Source: Bacteroidales bacterium (lineage in GTDB: Bacteria > Bacteroidota > Bacteroidia > Bacteroidales > UBA932). From it: a stretch of DNA of 29,444 nucleotides. Below, one piece after another: positions 22,333 to 29,444 of this stretch. The DNA is taken from positions 1 through 29,444 of the forward strand of contig JAILAO010000020.1 in NCBI GenBank assembly GCA_024681565.1, read 5' to 3'. Both the position numbers and the translations under genes were made by a program. Every line of letters starts with the position of its first letter. Positions within the stretch are counted from its first letter, which is position 1. Below the pieces are notes generated by a model. The model was not told where the DNA came from. It was given only the letters and a program-made list of their open reading frames with translations, and did no database searches.

Positions 22333-23830
22333 TGATATAGGTTTTATTCAGTTGGACTTGGCCGTCGTCACCGATAAAATCGGCGCCGAGCGTGCTTTCG
22401 AGACTGGCTTTGGCGGTCACGAAATCATAAACCGCCTGGGAGACGACAAGCTGGGCCTGCGTCAAGGCCAGCTGCGCGTCGTTGAGATCGGTCAGCGTAC
22501 TGCGGCCCACATCGTAGGACTTGTACGCGATGTCATAGGCTTTCTGCGCCGTCTCGGCCGCGCTGGAGGCGGATGAATAACTCTTCATGGCCGTCTCCAT
22601 CTGATTGAGGTACTGGCGGATGGCAATCTTGAGCTGGCGCTCGGTATTGGCACGCTGGATATCCAGTTCCTGTGCCTGCACGCGGACCTGACGGACGTTG
22701 TTGGCACGCTGGCCGCCGGCAAAGATCGGGATGGACAGGTTCAGCCCCACAAAAGAATACGGAGACCACTTGAACTCGCTGAACACGAAGTCGTTGGTCA
22801 TGGCATTCAGACTGTAGTTGAAGGACAGCGACAGCGTAGGCAGGCTGGCATAGCGCTGGGCGTTGATCGTTTCCGCGAGCTGGTCCGCCTGGATGGCGAG
22901 CTGACGCATCGTCGAATTGTTCTCCAGGGACAGCTCTCCGCTCTCATGCAGGTCATACAGCATATGCTGCGCATAATCGTCCAGGGAGCCGGCCACATCG
23001 ATGTTCTCGTCCAGGTTCACGCCCATCACGGCTTTGAGCTGCCACAGGGACAGGAGCACGGAACTTTCCGCATCATACACGCTCGGAATGGCATTGGACA
23101 GCGTCGTCTTGGCCCGGGTCAGCTCCAGCTCCGAGGCCCGCTGGGCATTGTAGCGCCGCTGGATCTGGTTGTAATTCGTCAGGGCGTTCTCATAAGCGGA
23201 CTTGAAAACGTTAAAGGCCTCACGGGCCAGCAGACAGGCGAAATACGCCTGCTTGACCTGCGCCACGGTCTCCAGCCGGGAGCTGCGGGCTTTCTCGACG
23301 GCCAGTTCCACATCCCGGTCGGAGATACGCAGGCTCTTCCACAACTGGGCGTTGATCAGCGGCATCGAAGCGGAAATGCCGGCGGACCAGGTGTTCCACC
23401 GTCCGACGGAAAATCCTTCATTGGATGAAGCGCTTTCTTCCTGCGAAGGGTCCGGCTGGGCCGGCTGGGGAAAAGGAACGTCCGGATGCTGCGCATAGAG
23501 CGGCAGCAGATAGTTGGACAAAGTCTCGGCAAACATGCTGGACATATCGAATCCGCCGCCGTCCATATACATCACCTGTTTTTTGATGGTGCGCTGGTAA
23601 GAAGCGGAACCGTTGATCTGCGGATACAGGGCCGAATAGGTCCCTTTGCGGGCATAGCCCGTCCGCTCGACTTCCTTATCTGCCACTTTGACAGTGGCAT
23701 TCTCACTCAAGGCAATGCGAAGCGCGTCTTCCAGGGAAAGAAGCGTCGGGGTGGCCGTCGTATCGGCAGCCTGTGCAAATGCGATGAACGGAAGGAAAAA
23801 AGATACTACTAACGAAATTGATTTCTTCAT
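22325..23830 (-). CDS. TolC-family outer-membrane efflux channel
   Basis: The start MKKSISLVVSFFLPFIAFAQ at 23830 is chosen because it begins a standard signal peptide. Thirteen more codons are open upstream but would destroy that signal. The 501-residue mature protein shows the two-fold TolC pattern: SLEDALRIALSENATVKVAD at the start of the first repeat, the long helices near VAQVKQAYFACLLAREAFNV, and the second repeat with the helix around ANTERQLKIAIRQYLNQMET. It forms the exit duct of the RND system. It is the first gene of the operon (channel, adaptor, pump, PII-like). Its upstream region is shared with the divergent lgt and holds an inverted repeat. Confidence 0.94.
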   Translation of the reverse strand: MKKSISLVVSFFLPFIAFAQAADTTATPTLLSLEDALRIALSENATVKVADKEVERTGYARKGTYSALYPQINGSASYQRTIKKQVMYMDGGGFDMSSMFAETLSNYLLPLYAQHPDVPFPQPAQPDPSQEESASSNEGFSVGRWNTWSAGISASMPLINAQLWKSLRISDRDVELAVEKARSSRLETVAQVKQAYFACLLAREAFNVFKSAYENALTNYNQIQRRYNAQRASELELTRAKTTLSNAIPSVYDAESSVLLSLWQLKAVMGVNLDENIDVAGSLDDYAQHMLYDLHESGELSLENNSTMRQLAIQADQLAETINAQRYASLPTLSLSFNYSLNAMTNDFVFSEFKWSPYSFVGLNLSIPIFAGGQRANNVRQVRVQAQELDIQRANTERQLKIAIRQYLNQMETAMKSYSSASSAAETAQKAYDIAYKSYDVGRSTLTDLNDAQLALTQAQLVVSQAVYDFVTAKASLESTLGADFIGDDGQVQLNKTYINE

Positions 23831-23852
23831 AACTAAATTGCAGGCGCAAATA

Positions 23853-23865
23853 TGCAAAATTTGCA
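23853..23865. promoter_or_regulatory. Perfect inverted repeat TGCAAA-A-TTTGCA, candidate operator
   Basis: Six-base arms around a single A lie 23 bases upstream of the tolC-type start, in the region between two divergent genes. An imperfect -7-like sequence (CATATTTG on the minus strand, 23847-23854) overlaps it. The position fits a repressor site for the efflux operon, but no regulator gene adjoins it and short AT-rich palindromes also arise by chance. Confidence 0.35.
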
Positions 23866-23895
23866 CCACCGCGGCTTCCTGTCAGCAATAATTAG

Positions 23896-23903
23896 TATAT
23901 TTG
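23896..23903 (+). promoter_or_regulatory. -7 promoter element (TATATTTG) for lgt
   Basis: TATATTTG fully matches TAnnTTTG and lies 19 bases before the lgt ATG at 23923. No TTTG sits 19-21 bases upstream, so only the -7 element is supported. Confidence 0.5.
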
Positions 23904-23922
23904 TGAGATTAAACGCTTGATT

Positions 23923-24804
23923 ATGCTGAATCTGCTCTACGTGCATTGGCACGTCAATCCAATACTTTTCCAGATCGGATCCCTGGAAATCCGCTGGTAC
24001 GGCCTGCTCTTCGTTTCCGGTTTCGTCATCGGCTGGTATCTCTTTAAGTGGTTCTTCACCCGCGAGAAGGTCGATACCAAACTGATGGATCCGCTGCTTT
24101 ACACGCTGCTGATCGCCACCATCGTCGGAGCCCGGCTCGGCCACTGCATCTTCTACCAACCGGACTATTATTTCGGATCCTGGCAGGGTTTCTGGGAAAT
24201 ATTCATGCCCTGGAAGGGCGGGCTCGCCAGCCACGGCGGCGCCATCGCCCTGCTGCTCGCGATGTGGTGGTTCGCCAGCCACTATGGCAAAAAGAATGAT
24301 TTCGACTTCCTGTGGATCATGGACCGCCTGTGCATCGCGGTCGCCTTCGCCGGCTGCATGATCCGCCTGGGCAATCTTTTCAACTCCGAGATCTACGGAG
24401 ACGTGACCCGTCTTCCCTGGGGGTTCATCTTCGACCTCCGCGGAGAGACGGAGCCCAAACATCCGACCCAGCTCTACGAAGCGTTTTCCTACCTGATCCT
24501 CGGCCTGGCGATGGTCTGGGTCTATCGGTACAAACTGGACAAGGTCCACCGGGGCTTCTTCTTCGGTCTTTTCCTGCTGGGCTGTTTCGGGAGCCGTTTC
24601 CTGATCGAGTTCATCAAGGAGCCCCAGGTCGAGTTCGAGCAGACGATGGCCCTGGACATGGGGCAGATCCTCTCCATCCCCTTCATCATCGCCGGCATCT
24701 GCCTGCTGGTCTATGCCGCCCGGACGAAAAAACCGGCCGCAGTCGTTCACCCGCAGCCGGTCAAAAAAGAGCCGACGCATTACGCGCACGGCACCAGGTC
24801 TTAG
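23923..24804 (+). CDS. lgt: Prolipoprotein diacylglyceryl transferase
   Basis: This 293-residue inner-membrane enzyme adds diacylglycerol to the lipobox cysteine of prolipoproteins, the first step of lipoprotein maturation. Family marks include IRWYGLLF near residue 23, KGGLASHGGAIALLLA with H104, MIRLGNLFNSEIYG with R148 and N151, HPTQLYEAFSY at 180-190, and GSRFLIEFIKEPQ with R225. There are about seven spans. The ATG at 23923 is preferred to a TTG two codons earlier. The extended C-terminal tail after residue 265 (KKPAAVVHPQPVKKE) is hydrophilic. Its codons contain a hairpin that can terminate the convergent gene. Substrates in this window include the GldH-type protein and the unknown lipoprotein. 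Confidence 0.96.
   Translation: MLNLLYVHWHVNPILFQIGSLEIRWYGLLFVSGFVIGWYLFKWFFTREKVDTKLMDPLLYTLLIATIVGARLGHCIFYQPDYYFGSWQGFWEIFMPWKGGLASHGGAIALLLAMWWFASHYGKKNDFDFLWIMDRLCIAVAFAGCMIRLGNLFNSEIYGDVTRLPWGFIFDLRGETEPKHPTQLYEAFSYLILGLAMVWVYRYKLDKVHRGFFFGLFLLGCFGSRFLIEFIKEPQVEFEQTMALDMGQILSIPFIIAGICLLVYAARTKKPAAVVHPQPVKKEPTHYAHGTRS
24727..24761 (-). terminator. Terminator for the minus-strand unit, inside the lgt 3' end
   Basis: On the minus strand ACCGGCTGCGG, an 8-base loop and CTGCGGCCGGT form an 11-pair stem with two G-T wobbles, followed at once by a run of T (complement of 24727-24732). It lies about 50 bases beyond the stop of the gene ending at 24811 and within coding sequence of lgt. On the plus strand the stem is followed by A residues and should not stop lgt. 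Confidence 0.65.
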
Positions 24805-24810
24805 GGAAAC

Positions 24811-26301
24811 CTAATCCACAAAGACATACCAGGAGTCCTCACCGAAGAGAACCAACTGGTCGCCCTGCTGACGCAGGCCGAAAAGGTTGATGCTCTCAGG
24901 AGCCGGATGGTTCAGGAAAAGGATGACATTGTCGTGGTGGTCGAAAGCCACGCAGAGAAGCTGCGGGATCCCGTATTCACCTTCGTCATCGACATTCCAG
25001 ACACCGGACGCACCATAGTCGGGGTTGATATCCGCAGTGAGCACATAGGTAGCCTTGACCTTGCCTCCGACGGTCCAGGCATAGACGACCATCGCCTCGC
25101 CGTCCGTTATCTCGAACTCACAGATTCCCAGTTTGCCGTCACCCTCGCGGAGGTTGCCGACATACCGGGATTGTTTCACCTTGCGGCCGTAACGCTGTTC
25201 CATCTGCTTGTCGAACGCGGCCCCCATCGAGACCTCTTTCTCGGGATATTTCCAGCGGTTGAACGCCGGGAAACGGTGCTGTGCCAGGAAATCCGACCCG
25301 GCGATCAGGCCGATCACTTCGCCGTATTGATAGCCCCGGAACATCTCTTTCCGGACAGCGTCCGGGACACGCATTTCATAATAAGCCCCCTGCATCTCTT
25401 CCGCCCGGAGCGGAGAATAACCCCAGCGGGCAGTTTCATCCTTGCTGCGGTCCTTGACAAAGGTAAGCGGCGCATAATTGTGCTTGAACAGCACCCAGGA
25501 AGGGGCATCGAAGTTGGTCCATTCCTTCACCGTCGGGCGTACGAAGGTGAAATAATCCGCGTCCGGATAGACATAGCCGGGCAAATCGAACGACTGGTTC
25601 CAGGAATAGAAGATACCGCTGCGATAATAGGCAGACTGGCGGGCATACTGCTTGTCATTTGCCATCTGGACACGGCGGACGGCCTTGTTGCCATAAAAGG
25701 CCTTTTCAGCGATGCCGACCACGGGCAGGTGCTCGCCCTGATAGTCCACGAACTCGGGAAGCTGCACGGCATCCCGGTAACGGCCGCCGGCACAGAGCTC
25801 CAGGGCACTCCCTTCGGACACGCGCTGATACATATAACCCTTCGTGTCGGGAACGGTGCCATAATCGAGGCTGTACGCCCCTCCCAGGGTAATCCCTTTG
25901 CCAAAGGGGGACGCTCCGGCGTTTTCCTGCTCGGTGACTACGATCCCCTCGAGCGAGACCAGGTCGATCACGACCGAGTAATCGAATGTGTCGGTCACCC
26001 AGTTATAGGTCAGCTTGCGGCCTTCGGTCGGAACCCACTCCCCGTTGGCCGGAGAGAGCGTCGCCGTCTGGCCGTCCGCACGCCTGACATTGATTTCAAA
26101 CCAGGCATTCCCGCTGCCGTCATAGATGATGTTGACCTCGCCCTTGCGGGCCATCTCTCCTGCGTCGGCTTCTTCTTCCAGCCGGAAAACACCGCCGACC
26201 GCTCCTTCATGGGTCTGCGCCTGTACGGTAAAGGCAGCCGCGGCAAGAAGCGAAGCCGCGATCCAGACTTTATTGAACAAAGTCTTCATTTTCTTCAGCA
26301 T
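24811..26301 (-). CDS. Secreted protein of unknown function with one BspA-like leucine-rich repeat
   Basis: This 496-residue protein has a signal peptide ending near VQAQ (residue 29). An alternative ATG four codons later (26289) gives an equally good signal. No overall family is recognised. Residues about 179-213 (VQLPEFVDYQGEHLPVVGI, then AEKAFYGNKAVRRVQM) look like a single BspA/LRR_5 repeat, a type Bacteroidetes carry in many surface proteins. The rest is mixed beta and rich in aromatic residues. A final part reads like a beta-propeller or sandwich strand set (LFGEDSWYVFVD at the end). It is the last gene of the TMEM43 unit and its start overlaps the preceding lipoprotein gene by 32 (or 20) bases. 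Function is unknown. Confidence 0.82.
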   Translation of the reverse strand: MLKKMKTLFNKVWIAASLLAAAAFTVQAQTHEGAVGGVFRLEEEADAGEMARKGEVNIIYDGSGNAWFEINVRRADGQTATLSPANGEWVPTEGRKLTYNWVTDTFDYSVVIDLVSLEGIVVTEQENAGASPFGKGITLGGAYSLDYGTVPDTKGYMYQRVSEGSALELCAGGRYRDAVQLPEFVDYQGEHLPVVGIAEKAFYGNKAVRRVQMANDKQYARQSAYYRSGIFYSWNQSFDLPGYVYPDADYFTFVRPTVKEWTNFDAPSWVLFKHNYAPLTFVKDRSKDETARWGYSPLRAEEMQGAYYEMRVPDAVRKEMFRGYQYGEVIGLIAGSDFLAQHRFPAFNRWKYPEKEVSMGAAFDKQMEQRYGRKVKQSRYVGNLREGDGKLGICEFEITDGEAMVVYAWTVGGKVKATYVLTADINPDYGASGVWNVDDEGEYGIPQLLCVAFDHHDNVILFLNHPAPESINLFGLRQQGDQLVLFGEDSWYVFVD

Positions 26302-27619
26302 TTATCAATCTGTCGTCCCGGAACAGCGTGCCGGGTAAAAACACATCAGCCCCCGAGAGGCTTACTTCGTAGGACAGGCCCTCTTCCCGGACCGTGAAGG
26401 TGCCGGTGCGGGGTGTTTCATCCACACTGATATTGTCTTCAGCGATCCGGCCCCGGCGTTCGATCCTGTAGTTGAAAACAGCCGGACCGTCCGAACGGGA
26501 CTTCTCGCTGAACGAACCGTTGTAGACTTCTGCCAGATCTCCGTCGGACCTGAAACAGCTCAGCGAAAAACGCCAGTCGGGAGAGAGGTCCGCCTCCAGG
26601 AGGGTCTCTCCATCCTTGCCGATGAAATGGCCGCTCCCCGGGAACGCTTCGACCTCCGTCCGTCCGCCGCGGGCATCCAGGGCAAAGATGGTCTCATATT
26701 CGCTAAGGATGTCCCCTTCCCCGTCCGGCAACGGTTCACCGTTGCCGCGCTCGAATCCGGTCACGTCCTTGAGGCCGGGCAGCGCGGGGCTGAGCTCCGG
26801 CTCTCCGTGCTGCATCGCATAGAAGGCGGTACACTTCTTGACATCGCCGTTTTCCATCACGACACACACCACCGGATTGTAGTCCTGTCCGATCGTGCCG
26901 AGGAATACGCCTTTGCACAGTCCGTTGATTCCGTTGAACTCATTGTCGCCGTCCGCCAGGACAAACGAATCGGGGTCGTATCCGATCGCCTCCAGCGGGG
27001 CGGCGGACATGGTCAGCACCGGCCGTCCGGCCTGCAGGCGGACCTGGATGCCGAGGTTGTTTCCCTCGAAGGCCTCGCCGTAATCGAAGAAGGTATAGCC
27101 CTGCATCGGTTCCGGAATCGGGCGGGAAATGTCATGGACCGCACCGCCTGCATCCTTTTGAAGGGCGCCGGTGCGACCGTCTGTCTCCGGGACATACGTG
27201 ACCGTGCGCCCTTCGTTGTCCGTACAGACAATCTCCGTATTGCTCTCGAAAAAGTTATTGAAGATGAGCACGGGATGCCCCTCTTCGCTGCGGTAGAAGA
27301 CCTGGGCGTCTTCGACGAAACGGCCGCATTCGTTGACGGCCAGGGTACTCATCGGGTCCCGCGGGACAACCAGATAGACCTGCCGGCCGATACCGGAATC
27401 CACCTTGACCGCCTCGACGATCTGCGGATAGCTCTTCGTCAGCTGGAGATAGGAAGGAGAAGCCTCGAAGGCTCCGAACGAGTCGTAATAGCCCAGGAAT
27501 CCTACGGCCAGCATCTCGCCCTCCTGCCAATCGATCCGGTCCGCCACCTTCTTGCCGTTACAAGCGACAAGGGCCAGCAGCGATGCGGCTGCCAGCCCGA
27601 GATGAATCCATCTTTTCAT
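26270..27619 (-). CDS. Lipoprotein of unknown function
   Basis: The start MKRWIHLGLAAASLL at 27619 is chosen because it gives a lipoprotein signal with lipobox LVAC (C20). It comes one base after the stop of the TMEM43-family gene. An ATG four codons upstream is also possible. The 449-residue product matches no family known to me. The mature part is acidic, rich in D, E and G, with alternating strands. It contains blocks such as VGFLGYYDSFGAFEASPSY, VVCVVMENGDVKKCTAFYAM and NGINGLCKGVFLG that look like repeated beta units, hinting at a propeller-like fold. It is exported and lipid-anchored, probably on the periplasmic side or cell surface. Coupling to the TMEM43 protein is inferred from spacing only. 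Confidence 0.85.
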   Translation of the reverse strand: MKRWIHLGLAAASLLALVACNGKKVADRIDWQEGEMLAVGFLGYYDSFGAFEASPSYLQLTKSYPQIVEAVKVDSGIGRQVYLVVPRDPMSTLAVNECGRFVEDAQVFYRSEEGHPVLIFNNFFESNTEIVCTDNEGRTVTYVPETDGRTGALQKDAGGAVHDISRPIPEPMQGYTFFDYGEAFEGNNLGIQVRLQAGRPVLTMSAAPLEAIGYDPDSFVLADGDNEFNGINGLCKGVFLGTIGQDYNPVVCVVMENGDVKKCTAFYAMQHGEPELSPALPGLKDVTGFERGNGEPLPDGEGDILSEYETIFALDARGGRTEVEAFPGSGHFIGKDGETLLEADLSPDWRFSLSCFRSDGDLAEVYNGSFSEKSRSDGPAVFNYRIERRGRIAEDNISVDETPRTGTFTVREEGLSYEVSLSGADVFLPGTLFRDDRLINAEENEDFVQ

Positions 27620-27620
27620 A

Positions 27621-28802
27621 TTACTCCGCATCTGCGTCCGGAGCTTCAGGGACCGCAGGTGTCTCCTCCGTCGGAGCCGGGGCATTCTTGCTCTTGTAGA
27701 TCAGGAAAGCCACCAGCAGGCAGATGATGACGGCAAGCACGATGGCCAGCGCCGGCCGCCACATCAGCCAGGCGACCATGATCACCAGCAACGCCCAGAT
27801 GAAGCCGACGATACCTGTCACCAGGTTGACGCCCAGCTGGCCGACCTTCGCAAGCGGCGGGAGTACCTTCAGGATCGTGACGACGATGCTGAACATCAGG
27901 CGCAGGGCCGTGATGACGAGCAGGACGCCCAGGAGGCGGAACAGCCAGAGGGCCAGCTTGTTGGCGGAACGCCTTGCGGCACACATGTCGGCCAGGGAAT
28001 GCTCACCCATGGTAATGACGCACATGGACTTGCCGCTCTTGTGCGTATAAGGTTCGAATGTATCGCCCGTTACCTGGGCCAGGATAGAAGCTTCACCGCC
28101 GTCCGCCTGCATAAAGGTCACGCGAACATCCCCGATGACGGGAGCATTCGGGTTACCATAGTACAGGACATTGCCCTGCGCAAAGGTATCGACCCCGTCG
28201 CCGAGGGACTGGGGCAGGTTTACCTGCGTTGTCGCAGGGATGCTTTCGACCATGCTGCGGGGCAGCACATAGCCGCCGAAACGGACCTGGTCCGCCGTGA
28301 ATGCGGCATCTTCGATCTCGAGACGGACGCTGTTGGCGCCCCTGTAGTCGGGATCGGAAAAATCGGCGGAATTGACCGGAGAATCCACCCACTCTTTCGC
28401 ATAGGAATAAACCGTCGTGGTCTCCTGGCTGCCGCCCACCTTGTCCTTGCTCTCGGAATCGGAACTTTCCACCCACTGATAATACTCCACCCTGCGTTCG
28501 AGACGGATGGCATTGACCTGGATCCCATAGCGGGTATCTGTCAGGATCTCATCCGAAGCCGCAACGGCTACCGCGTGGACCGGCTTGCCTTCGAGGGCGG
28601 GATCCACCTGGGAGATATCCGCGACATCGACACACTCTTTTTCGAAGTCGCTGATCATGTCAGCGGTTTTTTTCGCTCTGCCTTCATTCCACCACAGCAG
28701 GGCGGTAGCGGCTACAAAAAGAACAAGCCCCACGATGATTCCGCTCAGGGAACTGCCGAGGCGCCTGCCATAACCGATCTTGGTAACTTCTTGAAAAGCC
28801 AT
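27621..28802 (-). CDS. TMEM43-family membrane protein
   Basis: This 393-residue protein matches the TMEM43 (DUF1625) layout. A basic N-terminal tail is followed by one span at about 20-37, a large non-membrane domain (40-283), and three spans at about 285-310, 328-347 and 350-369. A proline- and glutamate-rich tail ends the protein. Family marks include the span and following LLWWNEGRA, then the domain blocks RRVEYYQWVES and YAKEWVDSPVNS. Human TMEM43 (LUMA) is an inner nuclear membrane protein; bacterial members have no established role. It is the first gene of a three-gene unit and has a TATCTTTG -7 element just upstream. Confidence 0.9.
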   Translation of the reverse strand: MAFQEVTKIGYGRRLGSSLSGIIVGLVLFVAATALLWWNEGRAKKTADMISDFEKECVDVADISQVDPALEGKPVHAVAVAASDEILTDTRYGIQVNAIRLERRVEYYQWVESSDSESKDKVGGSQETTTVYSYAKEWVDSPVNSADFSDPDYRGANSVRLEIEDAAFTADQVRFGGYVLPRSMVESIPATTQVNLPQSLGDGVDTFAQGNVLYYGNPNAPVIGDVRVTFMQADGGEASILAQVTGDTFEPYTHKSGKSMCVITMGEHSLADMCAARRSANKLALWLFRLLGVLLVITALRLMFSIVVTILKVLPPLAKVGQLGVNLVTGIVGFIWALLVIMVAWLMWRPALAIVLAVIICLLVAFLIYKSKNAPAPTEETPAVPEAPDADAE

Positions 28803-28831
28803 AAATTTTAGAGTTAGATTACACGTTTATA

Positions 28832-28839
28832 CAAAGATA
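28832..28839 (-). promoter_or_regulatory. -7 promoter element (TATCTTTG) for the TMEM43 unit
   Basis: Read on the minus strand this is TATCTTTG, a full match to TAnnTTTG. It lies 29 bases before the ATG at 28802 and downstream of the pgk terminator, so it is well placed. The -33 element is weak. Confidence 0.6.
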
Positions 28840-28881
28840 GAAAAAAACGGCACATATCGAACTGAATCTGACTCGTATGTT

Positions 28882-28925
28882 AAAAAAACGGCCGCCACGC
28901 CCGGTATGACGGGGTGGCGGCCGTT
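28882..28925 (-). terminator. Strong rho-independent terminator of pgk
   Basis: AACGGCCGCCAC and its complement GTGGCGGCCGTT form a perfect 12-pair stem (28887-28898 with 28914-28925), extended inward by CCCG/CGGG pairs. On the minus strand it is followed by seven T (28888-28882). It isolates pgk from the TMEM43 promoter downstream. Confidence 0.93.
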
Positions 28926-28938
28926 AAAATCAGGACGA

Positions 28939-29444
28939 TCAACCGCGGATCGCAGCGATGCCCGGGAGATCTTTTCCTTCGAGGGCTTCGAGCATGGCGC
29001 CGCCGCCGGTAGAGACATAGCTCACCTTGTCGGCATAGCCCATCTGGGTCACGGCAGCGACGGAATCACCGCCACCCACCAGCGTGTAGGCACCCTTCGC
29101 CGTAGCCTCGGCGAGGTCTTCGGCGATCTGGAGCGTACCCTTGGCGAAGGTCGGCATCTCGAACACGCCGACGGGGCCGTTCCACAGGATGGTCTTGGAG
29201 CCGAGGATGACTTCCTTCCAGGCCGCAAGGGATTCGGCACCGGCATCCATACCTTCCCAGCCTTCGGGAATGGCATTGGACGGAACGGTCTTCTTGTTGG
29301 CATCGTTGCTGAAATCGTCAGCGACCACGGTCTCGGTGGAGAGGTAGATCTTGACACCCTTCTCCTTGGCCTTGGCCAGGATCTCGAGGGCCTGCGGCAT
29401 CAGGTCATCCTCATGCAGGTAACGGCCGATCTGACCGCCCTGGG
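28939..29444 (-). CDS. pgk: Phosphoglycerate kinase, C-terminal part (runs off the window)
   Basis: The right edge holds the last 168 codons of pgk, read leftwards. The frame remains open to base 29444, beyond an internal ATG at 29400, with GGQIGRYLHEDDL at the edge. The part seen is the nucleotide-binding half: TVVADDF, ILWNGPVGVFEMPTFAKGT, the phosphate loop GGGDSVAAV, and VSTGGGAMLEALEGKDLPGI close to the C-terminus. The enzyme makes ATP from 1,3-bisphosphoglycerate in glycolysis. The C-terminus is standard and a strong terminator follows 14 bases later. Confidence 0.97.
   Translation of the reverse strand, partial: QGGQIGRYLHEDDLMPQALEILAKAKEKGVKIYLSTETVVADDFSNDANKKTVPSNAIPEGWEGMDAGAESLAAWKEVILGSKTILWNGPVGVFEMPTFAKGTLQIAEDLAEATAKGAYTLVGGGDSVAAVTQMGYADKVSYVSTGGGAMLEALEGKDLPGIAAIRG

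Noticed and set aside
24907..26397. 496-codon frame on the plus strand opposite the secreted repeat protein
   Set aside because: Considered seriously because the opposite gene has no family. The minus-strand product has a signal peptide, a BspA-like repeat and operon spacing, while the plus-strand product has none of these.

Overview
The window is chromosomal DNA from a GC-rich member of the Bacteroidetes, most likely order Bacteroidales. The evidence is a GldH-type lipoprotein, a RicT/PSP1-holB-gldH gene order, thioredoxin, lgt, pgk and alaS of Bacteroidetes character, almost no Shine-Dalgarno sequences, and repeated matches to the Bacteroidetes -7 promoter element TAnnTTTG upstream of transcription units. 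A genus cannot be assigned from sequence reading alone. No tRNA, rRNA, CRISPR array, insertion sequence, prophage or integrase was seen. Coding density is very high and no gene-free stretch exceeds about 140 bases.

Layout. (1) 1-3571, minus strand: two tandem membrane-anchored M23 peptidases, a small MerR regulator, a coiled-coil zinc-ribbon protein and the 5' end of the replicative helicase gene dnaB, which runs off the left edge. (2) 3697-8742, plus strand: alaS followed by one long frame that joins an LptF/LptG-type LPS-export permease to a complete methionyl-tRNA formyltransferase. (3) 8851-11687, plus strand: a NapH-like membrane polyferredoxin followed by an exported, iron-sulfur-containing aldo/keto reductase. 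A hairpin terminator precedes the pair and another follows it. (4) 17872 back to 11766, minus strand: a tight housekeeping cluster of trxA, an outer-membrane barrel protein, a LOG-family protein, a polyprenyl diphosphate synthase, holB, ricT, gldH and trmB, with several stop/start overlaps. (5) 23830 back to 17931, minus strand: a tripartite RND efflux operon (TolC, adaptor, pump) ending in a small PII-like protein. (6) lgt on the plus strand, divergent from the efflux operon. (7) 28802 back to 24811, minus strand: a TMEM43-family membrane protein, an unknown lipoprotein and an unknown secreted protein with one BspA-like repeat. (8) The 3' part of pgk on the minus strand, with a very strong terminator.

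How the parts fit. Most genes are core functions: replication (dnaB, holB), translation (alaS, fmt, trmB), envelope building (M23 peptidases, LptF/G, lgt, prenyl diphosphate synthase), redox (trxA) and glycolysis (pgk). The less ordinary parts are the permease-formyltransferase fusion, the exported aldo/keto reductase with its membrane electron carrier, the PII-like protein coupled to the RND pump, and the TMEM43 operon with two uncharacterised envelope proteins. Wherever function is inferred from family resemblance alone, the entry says so.
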